Assembly: GCA_964634895.1 (NCBI GenBank)
Contig: CAZWJS010000016.1
Span: 1 to 30,173 of the forward strand
Direction of reading: 5' to 3'
Length of the DNA: 30,173 bases
Source: CG-Epi1 sp964634895
Lineage (GTDB): Archaea; Thermoplasmatota; Poseidoniia; MGIII; CG-Epi1
Each line of letters starts with the position of its first letter. The stretch's first letter is position 1. The notes below the pieces were generated by a model. That model was not told the origin of the DNA. It worked only from the letters and a program-made list of their open reading frames with translations, and made no database searches. Positions 16,897 to 23,780 of this stretch are shown here, in pieces. Both the position numbers and the translations under genes were made by a program.

Positions 16897-17712
16897 TTAC
16901 TCATCGCTGCAAAAATTTTCCCAGTCATATGGCCAATTTTCATTAGAAATGAATGAGTTATGAATTGTACATTTGTTGTCATCTGATAACTCATTAGCAC
17001 TCTTAAACATCTCCCGCATATCAGTTACGCTTGAAACATCCCAATTTGAAATATCCTGGTCGAAACTAGCAGCACGATAAAATATCCGACTCATATCAGT
17101 TACACTTGAAACATCCCAATTTGAAATATCCTGGTCGAAACTAGCAGCACGATAAAACATATCACTCATAACAGTTACGTTTGAAACATCCCAGTTTGAA
17201 ATATCCTGGTCGAAATTATTAGCATCAGCAAACATACTGGCCATATAAGTTACACTTGAAACATCCCAGTTTGAAATATTACCATTGAAATTAGCATCCT
17301 TAAACATCTCCCGCATATCAGTTACGCTTGAAACATCCCAGCCAGAGATATTACCATTGAAACTGGTAGCTCCATTAAACATACCTCCCATATCAGTTAC
17401 ACTTGAAACATCCCAATCTGAAATATTATCATTAAATGTCTGTTTATCATAAAATAAGTATGACATGTCAGTAATCAATGAAGTATCCCAGGCACTAATG
17501 TGACCATAGAGATAATTTCCGTTTCCAGGATTAGCTATCCACTTATCAACGGCAATCCTAAGTTCATCTTTTGTTTCAGGTTGATAAGGAAGATGTTCTC
17601 TTAATTCTTCAATTTCTTCGTTTAGCCTTTCAATTTCTTCAGTCTGGTTACCTACACATCCTGTAAAGGAGACAAAAAGTAAGCAAATTGTCAACAAGTA
17701 CGCCTTGTTCAT
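16897..17712 (-). CDS. Surface lipoprotein with BspA-like DUF285 repeats
   Basis: This 271-residue protein starts with a hydrophobic signal ending in the lipobox-like SFTGC (Cys19), so it is probably a lipid-anchored surface protein. A short coiled coil (about 25-40, EEIERLNEEIEELRE) leads to a DUF285/BspA-like region (PF03382). Its repeats of about 25 residues have the core ISNWDVSSVTDM plus a MF-x2-A element, roughly six or seven copies over residues 65-240. Such repeats occur in bacterial and protist surface proteins, with roles in adhesion suggested for some. Two neighbouring repeats are nearly identical in DNA, so copy number has changed recently. The start follows a TATA box 20-28 bp upstream. 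It lies between 21-bp direct repeats, and acquisition by transfer is plausible. The binding partner is unknown. Confidence 0.85.
   Translation of the reverse strand: MNKAYLLTICLLFVSFTGCVGNQTEEIERLNEEIEELREHLPYQPETKDELRIAVDKWIANPGNGNYLYGHISAWDTSLITDMSYLFYDKQTFNDNISDWDVSSVTDMGGMFNGATSFNGNISGWDVSSVTDMREMFKDANFNGNISNWDVSSVTYMASMFADANNFDQDISNWDVSNVTVMSDMFYRAASFDQDISNWDVSSVTDMSRIFYRAASFDQDISNWDVSSVTDMREMFKSANELSDDNKCTIHNSFISNENWPYDWENFCSDE
17030..17157 (-). repeat. 53-bp perfect tandem repeat (75-bp period) inside the DUF285 gene
   Basis: The 53 bases at 17030-17082 recur exactly at 17105-17157, offset 75 bp (25 codons). Flanking repeat units match less well. Perfect identity, including silent positions, indicates a recent duplication or gene conversion within the coding repeat. 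Confidence 0.85.
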
Positions 17713-17731
17713 ACCTATATTGCTCTCTCAT

Positions 17732-17740
17732 GTTATATAT
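17732..17740 (-). promoter_or_regulatory. TATA box for the DUF285 lipoprotein gene
   Basis: Read on the - strand the site is ATATATAAC, 20-28 bp before the ATG at 17712, the spacing of a leaderless archaeal message. Confidence 0.6.
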
Positions 17741-17741
17741 C

Positions 17742-17762
17742 AATTTCCTAAAATTTGTAAAC
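17742..17762 (+). repeat. 21-bp direct repeat, copy 2
   Basis: This is the second copy of the repeat at 16807-16827 (two mismatches), directly upstream of the lipoprotein TATA box. It could also be part of that promoter region. Confidence 0.45.
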
Positions 17763-17826
17763 GTCCTATACATATAATAAAAAATAAGATTACCAAGACA
17801 GAAGCTTCACTAATCAGAAAAAAAGA

Positions 17827-17877
17827 CACAGCTGAAAATTCAACAGAAAGGTAGGGGAGCTGTGCCTACCCCTACCT
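17827..17877 (-). other. Candidate H-type RNA pseudoknot downstream of the pilin gene
   Basis: Stem 1 pairs AGGTAGGGG (17849-17857) with CCCCTACCT (17869-17877), 9 bp, no mismatch. Its 11-nt loop begins with AGCTGTG (17858-17864), which is the exact complement of CACAGCT (17827-17833), giving a 7-bp stem 2. On the - strand the order is S1a, 4-nt loop, S2a, no gap, S1b, 15-nt loop, S2b, which is H-type geometry with stems able to stack. It begins 24 bases after the pilin stop codon and a T-rich run lies beyond it, so it may act as a 3' end or stability element. Stem 1 alone could be a simple terminator. Confidence 0.55.
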
Positions 17878-17901
17878 AACGTTTATTTGGCTATACTAGC
17901 T

Positions 17902-18477
17902 TTAGAGCAGTTTAGCGGAGCCGATTATGTCTCCACTTGCATCAAACTGAATGTCTAATCTCCAGTTATCTGCTGCTGGCCCGTCAGCTGAATTACCTTG
18001 TCCATAGACCATGAACTGGTCACCGGCTGACAGTTTTCCATCGCGGTCGTTATCAGAGAAGTGAACTGGATATTCAGATCCATCATCGTCTGAGACGTTA
18101 CTTGCTCTATTCTGTAACTGCGTGTCTTCACCAGCATAACTGGTGTCGATACCGTGCTCTTCGCCACTAATTATTTGACAAGCAACTTCGCCGAAGCCAT
18201 TGCCGCCAACGTGGGTTGAACCACTGTCATCTTTCAAGAAGTAACTGAATCCAGCTAAATCTTCTTGCTTGCTGACCTTAATCACGTCTATGTGATATAC
18301 TCCACTGCTGCTCTCTTCCACGAAGAAAGTCGCAATTGGTGCGGATTCTCCTTGCTCTAAGAAACTGGCTGCCCAAACGTACAGCACAGCTGCCAAGACC
18401 ACAGTAATTGCTACCATCAAAATGACAGCAATAACGGGAGAAACACCGTCATCATTTTTTTCTATTCTATGTTCCAT
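17902..18477 (-). CDS. Archaeal type IV pilin
   Basis: This is a predicted secreted pilin subunit of 191 residues. The short charged leader MEHRIEKNDDG is followed directly by VSPVIAVILMVAITVVLAAV, the hallmark of the archaeal pilin N-terminal family (PF07790). Prepilin peptidase would cut after Gly11. The rest is an acidic extracellular domain with an Asp-rich loop (FSDNDRDGKLSAGDQ) that may bind calcium, and one N-glycosylation sequon (NVS). The coding region is clearly richer in G+C than its neighbours (31 of 60 in a sampled line against 20 of 60 in the lipoprotein gene), which suggests high expression or a different origin. GAGAGGA lies about 9 nt before the ATG. No pilus-assembly ATPase or membrane protein is nearby. 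Confidence 0.9.
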   Translation of the reverse strand: MEHRIEKNDDGVSPVIAVILMVAITVVLAAVLYVWAASFLEQGESAPIATFFVEESSSGVYHIDVIKVSKQEDLAGFSYFLKDDSGSTHVGGNGFGEVACQIISGEEHGIDTSYAGEDTQLQNRASNVSDDDGSEYPVHFSDNDRDGKLSAGDQFMVYGQGNSADGPAADNWRLDIQFDASGDIIGSAKLL

Positions 18478-18542
18478 GGTTGCGTCCTCTCATTGACAAT
18501 TATACTCTAGTGAGTTCAACTGTCGGACATCAACATTGTCAC

Positions 18543-18560
18543 AGACTGTATATAAAGTCT
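18543..18560 (-). promoter_or_regulatory. Pilin promoter: TATA box inside a 5-bp inverted repeat
   Basis: The TATA-like core (TTTATATAC on the - strand, 18548-18556) lies 71-79 bp before the pilin start, implying a leader near 45-50 nt. AGACT (18543-18547) and AGTCT (18556-18560) form an inverted repeat around it, so a regulator bound there would block the TATA box. GACAAT (18495-18500) and ATTGTC (18535-18540) form a second inverted repeat in the leader. Confidence 0.5.
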
Positions 18561-18587
18561 AATGTCTTATACAATTACTAATTTCTA

Positions 18588-20111
18588 TCAGTACGTTTTA
18601 GCTAGATATACTCTACGAATCGTCGATTTTCCAGTAATTACGCATGGTAAAGAAGCACCATATGGTGTCGTTGAATCTCCAAGGAAAGAAAGGCCTGTAC
18701 TCTTTTCAATAAGTTCAGCTTCAGCATCACTCCCATCAAAAGCAATTTCATAAACTGATGAATCATCTATAGGCTCATCAAATACCATTTCATTACCTTC
18801 TAATTGGAAATTAGGAAGTGACTTCAAATGATTCGCAAAATGTTTCTCAGCATTAATTGACATCTGTTTTCCAATTACTTCTAATTCCTTTTTAACCGTA
18901 CTAGACAAATTTGAAATGGGATGACTTGCCTTTTCACCTACTCGACTTGCAAACATTACAGAATTATTTTCTAAATCTCGAGGACCGATTTCTATTCTTA
19001 ATGGGACGCCTTTAATTTCCCAATCGTAATATTTTTGACCAGGGCGAATATCTCGATTATCTAATCTCGTTCTAATTCCATTCTTTTTCAAATCTAGAAG
19101 CACTTTTTTAGCGGCATTTAGCACTTTAGTGTTTCCCTTGGAGATAATGGGTACAACTACGACTTGAACAGGTGCAATTGAAGGGGGCATCACAAGTCCT
19201 TTATCATCTCCGTGAGTGGCTACAATAGCTCCTAACAATCTTTCGGACATGCCATAAGTAGTTTGATGCACATACTGTTGATTGCCTGAATCATCTTCGT
19301 ACTTCACCCCAAAAGCTCGAGCCCATTGATCTCTGTAATGATGAACTGATGCTACTTGTAATGTCCTGCCGTCTGGCATAATCACGTCAATTGCAACTGT
19401 GTACCAAGCTCCTGGGAAAGTATCCCATACTGGTCTCTTTGTGACTAAAACTGGTAATTTCAATTGTTCCATTAAATTTTCTACAATTTCTAAATCTTGA
19501 TTTATTTGTTGTGTGGCTGATTTTTCATCTATATGGGCTGTATGTGCCTCGAAGAAATGAATTTCACGAACTCTAATGAATGAACGTGTTTGCTTTGTTT
19601 CATACCTAAATGTATTTACAATTTGATAAATTTTGAGAGGCAAATCTGCATGCGAACGAATCCATAGTGGGAACATAGTGTACATTGCAGTTTCACTTGT
19701 AGGTCTCAAAAACATAGGATTATCTAATAAATTCTCTCCAGCATTTTTGACCCAATATACCTCTTTTGCAAAGCCCCCTATCTTATCATCCATCCTTAAT
19801 TCTGAAGGGTCAATTCCTTTTTCGCGGGCCATTTTTAATAAAGAAACTAACCTATTTTCTTTTTCTAGTAAGTCCTCTGGAATAAGTAATGGAAAATTAA
19901 CTTCTTCATGATCTGTTCGATCCATTTCATGGTGTGTTAAATCATCTATAAGACGCATCGCCTTCCAACCATAAGGCCTCCAAACGTCCATTCCCTTGAT
20001 GGGATACCTTTTGTCTACTAATTCTGCAGCCTCCACAATAAAAGGATACCATTCTTTAAAGTCTGACTTTGGTGGAATACCTCGTTTTGCTGCAGCAGGA
20101 GTCTTTGACAT
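18588..20111 (-). CDS. proS: Prolyl-tRNA synthetase (archaeal/eukaryal type)
   Basis: This class II synthetase charges tRNA-Pro with proline. Its 507 residues match the archaeal/eukaryal type, with no bacterial editing insert. Visible landmarks are the proline-binding FLRPTSE loop (134-140), motif 2 FRYE with RSFIRVREIHFFE (168-188), PGAWYT (233-238), HHYRDQWARAFGV and motif 3 GMSERLLGAIVATHGDDKG (287-305). They are followed by the anticodon-binding domain and a C-terminal domain ending in the family's terminal Tyr (VYLAKTY). Four Cys normally bind zinc in the C-terminal domain; only one Cys is seen here, so the zinc site seems lost. It follows the signal peptidase gene by 27 bp and is probably the last gene of the operon. 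Confidence 0.96.
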   Translation of the reverse strand: MSKTPAAAKRGIPPKSDFKEWYPFIVEAAELVDKRYPIKGMDVWRPYGWKAMRLIDDLTHHEMDRTDHEEVNFPLLIPEDLLEKENRLVSLLKMAREKGIDPSELRMDDKIGGFAKEVYWVKNAGENLLDNPMFLRPTSETAMYTMFPLWIRSHADLPLKIYQIVNTFRYETKQTRSFIRVREIHFFEAHTAHIDEKSATQQINQDLEIVENLMEQLKLPVLVTKRPVWDTFPGAWYTVAIDVIMPDGRTLQVASVHHYRDQWARAFGVKYEDDSGNQQYVHQTTYGMSERLLGAIVATHGDDKGLVMPPSIAPVQVVVVPIISKGNTKVLNAAKKVLLDLKKNGIRTRLDNRDIRPGQKYYDWEIKGVPLRIEIGPRDLENNSVMFASRVGEKASHPISNLSSTVKKELEVIGKQMSINAEKHFANHLKSLPNFQLEGNEMVFDEPIDDSSVYEIAFDGSDAEAELIEKSTGLSFLGDSTTPYGASLPCVITGKSTIRRVYLAKTY

Positions 20112-20138
20112 ACTAGAAAGGGCGTTATTTTACAGTAG

Positions 20139-20963
20139 TTAACGTTTACTCTTATTTTTTTTATTAGTCTGAATAGTATAATTTTCCCAGATTTTACCTG
20201 CTACAAAGGGCCCTCCTAAAATCAAAATCATTGAAGTCCAAAGCATCATTCGGCATTCGGGAGGGGCTCTATCATAATTCTCTGGCTGAGTGAATTTCAA
20301 TTTAATTAAACCAAACCAAGGCAATTCACCTCTAGCTACCCCTATTACCCAATCTGGGTCCGTTGGCTGAACTGTATCTCCTTTTATGTCTCTATGCGTT
20401 AGCTGGTCTGGATATGCATTTCCTGTAGAGTCTCCTTTTGTTATATATCCTGATGATTTCAGGTCAGAAAGTGAATGATAAGCGTCGGGCAGACCTATCT
20501 CAGAAAAAATTATTTTATCTTTAAAATAAGTATTGGTCTCGGGGATATAATAACTACCATTTTCGAGAACATCAACCCAAGCCATTGCTCTATGTATTAC
20601 AGGAGTTACTGGTTGACCTTCAAACTCACGTATTCCATTCTTATAATAAACAATCACGTCACCATAATCTCCATATTTCTTATATCCTATCTTTTTACCT
20701 TCCAAATAAGTAATGATATCTCCTTTTTCAGCTGTTTTAACTACTACTAAATCACCTGTATCTATCACACCAATATGTGAATAGCCCGGTTCAGGATAAA
20801 GTGGATTATTATCGTGCTCCATAGAACCTGATTCTATAACTACCATGGGTGGCCAATTGCCACTATAAGCAAAAGTTAAAAGGAAAACTAATGCTACGCA
20901 CCCTACGGCCAGACCAATATCTTTCACTGTCTCAGGCAGATGCTGAGGGCCAAATTTAGACAT
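20139..20963 (-). CDS. Signal peptidase I, ER/archaeal type
   Basis: This membrane-bound peptidase removes N-terminal signal peptides from exported proteins. The 274 residues start with one TM anchor (about 14-33). The catalytic Ser47 is in ESGSMEH. The archaeal/ER-type His replaces the bacterial Lys (His124 in VIHRAM). The acidic box is GDSTGNAYPD at 177-186. A second hydrophobic segment at about 240-258 (MLWTSMILILGGPFVAG) and a Lys-rich tail end the protein. An insertion between the Ser and His boxes makes it longer than minimal archaeal enzymes. It starts 9 bp after the zinc-ribbon gene stop and is followed by proS. It is distinct from the prepilin peptidase that would process the pilin. 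Confidence 0.92.
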   Translation of the reverse strand: MSKFGPQHLPETVKDIGLAVGCVALVFLLTFAYSGNWPPMVVIESGSMEHDNNPLYPEPGYSHIGVIDTGDLVVVKTAEKGDIITYLEGKKIGYKKYGDYGDVIVYYKNGIREFEGQPVTPVIHRAMAWVDVLENGSYYIPETNTYFKDKIIFSEIGLPDAYHSLSDLKSSGYITKGDSTGNAYPDQLTHRDIKGDTVQPTDPDWVIGVARGELPWFGLIKLKFTQPENYDRAPPECRMMLWTSMILILGGPFVAGKIWENYTIQTNKKNKSKR

Positions 20964-20972
20964 GTTACTTAC

Positions 20973-21632
20973 CTAAGGCGATTTGCGCGATCTTTTTACT
21001 TTCCTAACCTTACGTACTTTCTTTCGTTTGCTATGATTAGAACGAGATTCGCCGAAATCCGAAGTTAAATCATCAGTATTAACCATCTTAATACTAGATT
21101 CATCCGAGGATTCCTGAGGATCTTGGGGGGCAGATCCATCTGAAGAACCGAAATCTCCGAGAAGATCATCTAAAGGATCACCAATTGAAGATTCTGGAGA
21201 GGATGATGATGTAGAAGATGCAACTGGAGAAGGTGCTGGAACCTGATTTTCTGCTTTCTTCATTTCTCCACCACAAGAGGGACATTTACCCCATTTTTCT
21301 TGGAAATCTTTTCCACAAGAAACACAAACAAACGCCGATGATGCAGCTTTTGTAGAAGTAGGCGCACTCTGTGTGTCTATTGATGGAGATTCGTCATTGC
21401 CCACATAAGGATTGAAATCACCGCTATCTTCTAATAAATTTTCAACCTCTTTATCTCTCGAAATATTGGGTTCCGATTTACGCTGTTCTGCCAATTCAGG
21501 ATTCTGTTCACCACCACCCATACTTCTACGCTGTTCTGCGTAAAATGCATCCCTTTCGGCAAAGAGTTCTTTCGTCTCTTCTGAATAATCAAATTTTTTC
21601 TTTTCTTCTTTCTTTTTTCCAAACCAGCCCAT
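20973..21632 (-). CDS. Small zinc-ribbon protein with disordered acidic and basic regions
   Basis: I do not recognise a named family. The 219 residues comprise a basic start (MGWFGKKKEEKKK), a charged helix (about 15-70), a compact zinc ribbon (Cys103, Cys106, Cys117, Cys120; VCVSCGKDF...CPSCGG), a Ser/Asp/Pro-rich linker of low complexity (about 130-200) and a strongly basic tail (SKRKKVRKVRKVKRSRK). There is no membrane segment. The design suggests nucleic-acid or ribosome contact through the tail. It has its own TATA element and a 9-bp gap to the signal peptidase gene, so the two are probably co-transcribed. Function is unknown. Confidence 0.75.
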   Translation of the reverse strand: MGWFGKKKEEKKKFDYSEETKELFAERDAFYAEQRRSMGGGEQNPELAEQRKSEPNISRDKEVENLLEDSGDFNPYVGNDESPSIDTQSAPTSTKAASSAFVCVSCGKDFQEKWGKCPSCGGEMKKAENQVPAPSPVASSTSSSSPESSIGDPLDDLLGDFGSSDGSAPQDPQESSDESSIKMVNTDDLTSDFGESRSNHSKRKKVRKVRKVKRSRKSP

Positions 21633-21650
21633 AATCCTCTAAACACGCGT

Positions 21651-21660
21651 GATAAATAAA
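21651..21660 (-). promoter_or_regulatory. TATA box for the zinc-ribbon / signal peptidase / proS genes
   Basis: TTTATTTATC on the - strand lies 19-28 bp before the ATG at 21632, in the 37-bp gap after pth2. It has the same spacing as the promoter at 2663-2672. It would let this half of the long gene run be transcribed separately from arcS-pth2. Confidence 0.55.
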
Positions 21661-21669
21661 GCGTTGGGT

Positions 21670-22023
21670 TTAAAATAAAGGTAATTTCCCTGTTATTTCA
21701 TCTATCTTAGTTTCACTAGCTGGCCCTATTCCTAAACATGTAACCGTGCCATGTGGAACTTCTGTTAAACCTGCATCTGTTACTAAACTAGAAGTTAAAC
21801 CAATATCTCTAGCATACTGTTGAAGTTCTCGAAGTAAAGATTCATTTGTTCCTTTTACAACCACTTTTTTTTGACCTTCATTATACCAATTCTTAAAATT
21901 GGAAGAATCTGATTTTTTTGACTTCAATGAACAATTAACTGCAGCATGCGCTACCTGTGCGGCCATTTTTCCCTTGGATATTCCTAAATCTGTTCGTACT
22001 ACGATTACTAACTTATATTCCAA
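21670..22023 (-). CDS. pth2: Peptidyl-tRNA hydrolase, archaeal/eukaryal type (Pth2)
   Basis: This enzyme releases tRNA from peptidyl-tRNA that has dropped off the ribosome. The 117-residue length is typical. The family signature is complete: VRTDLGISKGKMAAQVAHAAV at 9-29, with the conserved Lys17-Gly18-Lys19, Gln23 and His26; then VVVKGTNE; and VTDAGLTEVPHGTVTCLGIGP with the Thr-Asp-Ala-Gly segment. It starts 3 bp after the DUF1616-like gene stop, so it is operonic with it. Confidence 0.96.
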   Translation of the reverse strand: MEYKLVIVVRTDLGISKGKMAAQVAHAAVNCSLKSKKSDSSNFKNWYNEGQKKVVVKGTNESLLRELQQYARDIGLTSSLVTDAGLTEVPHGTVTCLGIGPASETKIDEITGKLPLF

Positions 22024-22026
22024 ATT

Positions 22027-22707
22027 TTATTCCTCTTCATCCGATTCTTGAATCACGTCTGCCGATAAGCCTTCTCCTTCACCTGGTCTATTCAACAACT
22101 TGTCAAGTTCAGCCATTCTAGAATCGATGTCTGCTAAGTCTGCCAAATATGTTTTCTCTCTCTTCTCATAATATTTTTTCATCATAGAACTACCTGTTCG
22201 CTTCCTTACTTCGGCCTCTTGCATCTTCTTTTTAACATTGGTTCTATCATGCTTTAATCCTTGTAATTCAAGTAACTCTGCTGGAATATATTTACCTGCA
22301 ACTGCCAACTCCGATTCTAGTCGAATACCGGGTGGAACTCTAGCTAATGAAGGATGTATATTTGCCATCCAAGGATAAGCGCCTCTGTACCATCCAATTA
22401 CAAAGAAAATTAAAGTTACTAAAATTAATGAAGTCGTGACGAAGAACGTTTGAAAATAACCTTTCCCGTCATCGGACCAAGACCCCCAAGCAGGGGCATT
22501 GCCAAGAGCTGGATTGCCTAGTACAAAACCCAATAAAATAACAACACACACCGACATTGCCATTCCTAATGTTATTCTATAAAGTGTATCAAACTCCTCA
22601 TCCAATTCTCCACGACGAGGAAACATTGCCTGAATAAGGGTAAAGCCTGGAAGAAAAAGTACAAGAAAAAATCCGGCAATTAGTCTAAGCCAATTTATAT
22701 CTTCCAT
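22027..22707 (-). CDS. DUF1616-like membrane protein with a C-terminal coiled coil
   Basis: The 226-residue protein has three hydrophobic segments (about 5-25, 48-67 and 84-104). LPGFTLIQAMFPR and the TLGMAMSVCVVILLGFVL segment resemble DUF1616 (PF07760) proteins of archaea. The cytoplasmic C-terminal half is charged, and predicted helical heptads (about 145-212) suggest a coiled coil. The DUF1616 function is unknown. The gene sits 20 bp after raSEA and 3 bp before pth2, so it is transcribed with tRNA-related genes, though this alone does not show a shared role. Confidence 0.7.
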   Translation of the reverse strand: MEDINWLRLIAGFFLVLFLPGFTLIQAMFPRRGELDEEFDTLYRITLGMAMSVCVVILLGFVLGNPALGNAPAWGSWSDDGKGYFQTFFVTTSLILVTLIFFVIGWYRGAYPWMANIHPSLARVPPGIRLESELAVAGKYIPAELLELQGLKHDRTNVKKKMQEAEVRKRTGSSMMKKYYEKREKTYLADLADIDSRMAELDKLLNRPGEGEGLSADVIQESDEEE

Positions 22708-22727
22708 AATTATCCAGATTGGAGCCG

Positions 22728-23780
22728 TTAAAAACGTCTACCGTTGCCAAAACCATTCCGATATCCGTGTGGTTCAGAGCCATTTCTTCTAAATGGTGAT
22801 TGCTGTTTTACAACTTCCCAGCGAGATTTACACTCACATATTAAACCCGATAAATCGCCTTTTCCTAACCTATGTTTTTTCAGGCCTTCTAAAATTTTCT
22901 TATTGCATTGATGACAATTATGCGCACCTCGACGAGTTCCTCCGCCTGTTGGATCTGAATAAACTCGAACTGGTAAGTCTTTACAACGTTCTAAAACTTC
23001 CACAACAGACCACAACCAAGGAGCTGTCCATTCATTTCTAAACCATAATTTCTCAACTACTGTGTTTTTCTGAACATTTACAGGATTAATTGAAATTTTA
23101 TCCACGTGTGGTGCTGCATCTATCGCTGATTGAACTGCATCTTCTATTGCATCTTTTTCATTCAGATAAGGTGGTTTCAAAAGAATATATGCTTTAACTT
23201 CTGCACCATTATCTCTAGCTTGTTTACAAACTTTTACAAAATGAGGCCAACGCAATCTCTTGTTGACACATTTATCTAAAACTAATGAACTTGATGATTC
23301 TAAACCAATAGCTATCTCTAACTTTGGTGAATTGGTATAATTAAAATTTTTAGGATTTACAAATTCTGGAAGCGATTCAATTAATACTTTTTCAACCCCC
23401 ATGTCCTTCATATCTGACATCACTTCATCTGCAAAATCAAGAGGAACTTCTGTAGGATCTATAAAAGAACCTGATGTGTAAATCTTAGCATAACGTTTTC
23501 CTTCTAGAGAAGGCCTGATTTTTTTCCATTGTGCGCGCAACATTTCATCACTAACTCCTCCTGGAACGGTATCATTGAAATAACCACACATTGAACAACC
23601 TTCTTTTATTGACCAATAACAACCTCTTGTTCTCAAAATTGCTACACCTGCCTCTACTATTTCATCTCCAATAACTTCTTCTTCTGTCCATTTTGCTACG
23701 GGTTGATCCAAAGCATGTTCTTTAGGTATTGATTTTGCTTCATTTACAAAATCTGTAAGTGGAAGAAAGGCTTCAGGCAT
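22728..23780 (-). CDS. raSEA: Archaeosine biosynthesis radical SAM protein RaSEA
   Basis: RaSEA is the radical-SAM partner of ArcS: it cleaves the lysine adduct on preQ0 at tRNA position 15 to leave archaeosine. The cluster motif is RTRGCYWSIKEGCSMCGYFN, with Cys at 54, 62 and 65 (C-x7-C-x2-C), within an Elp3/TIGR01210-like domain. KIYTSGSF, LIESLPEF and EIAIGLESSS match the following strands of the barrel. Two further Cys pairs near the C-terminus (CHQCNKK and CECKS) may bind zinc. I chose the ATG at 23780 (MPEAFLPL), which overlaps the arcS stop by 8 bases. An in-frame ATG at 23801 would add seven residues and overlap more. Adjacency to arcS supports the call. Confidence 0.9.
   Translation of the reverse strand: MPEAFLPLTDFVNEAKSIPKEHALDQPVAKWTEEEVIGDEIVEAGVAILRTRGCYWSIKEGCSMCGYFNDTVPGGVSDEMLRAQWKKIRPSLEGKRYAKIYTSGSFIDPTEVPLDFADEVMSDMKDMGVEKVLIESLPEFVNPKNFNYTNSPKLEIAIGLESSSSLVLDKCVNKRLRWPHFVKVCKQARDNGAEVKAYILLKPPYLNEKDAIEDAVQSAIDAAPHVDKISINPVNVQKNTVVEKLWFRNEWTAPWLWSVVEVLERCKDLPVRVYSDPTGGGTRRGAHNCHQCNKKILEGLKKHRLGKGDLSGLICECKSRWEVVKQQSPFRRNGSEPHGYRNGFGNGRRF

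Noticed and set aside
17030..17400. Regular repeats that could look like a CRISPR array
   Set aside because: The 75-bp period is a whole number of codons, the unit is translated into DUF285 repeats, spacers are not unique and no cas gene is nearby.
18562..18753. + strand open frame at the end of proS
   Set aside because: It is antisense to the conserved ProRS C-terminus, including the VYLAKTY end.
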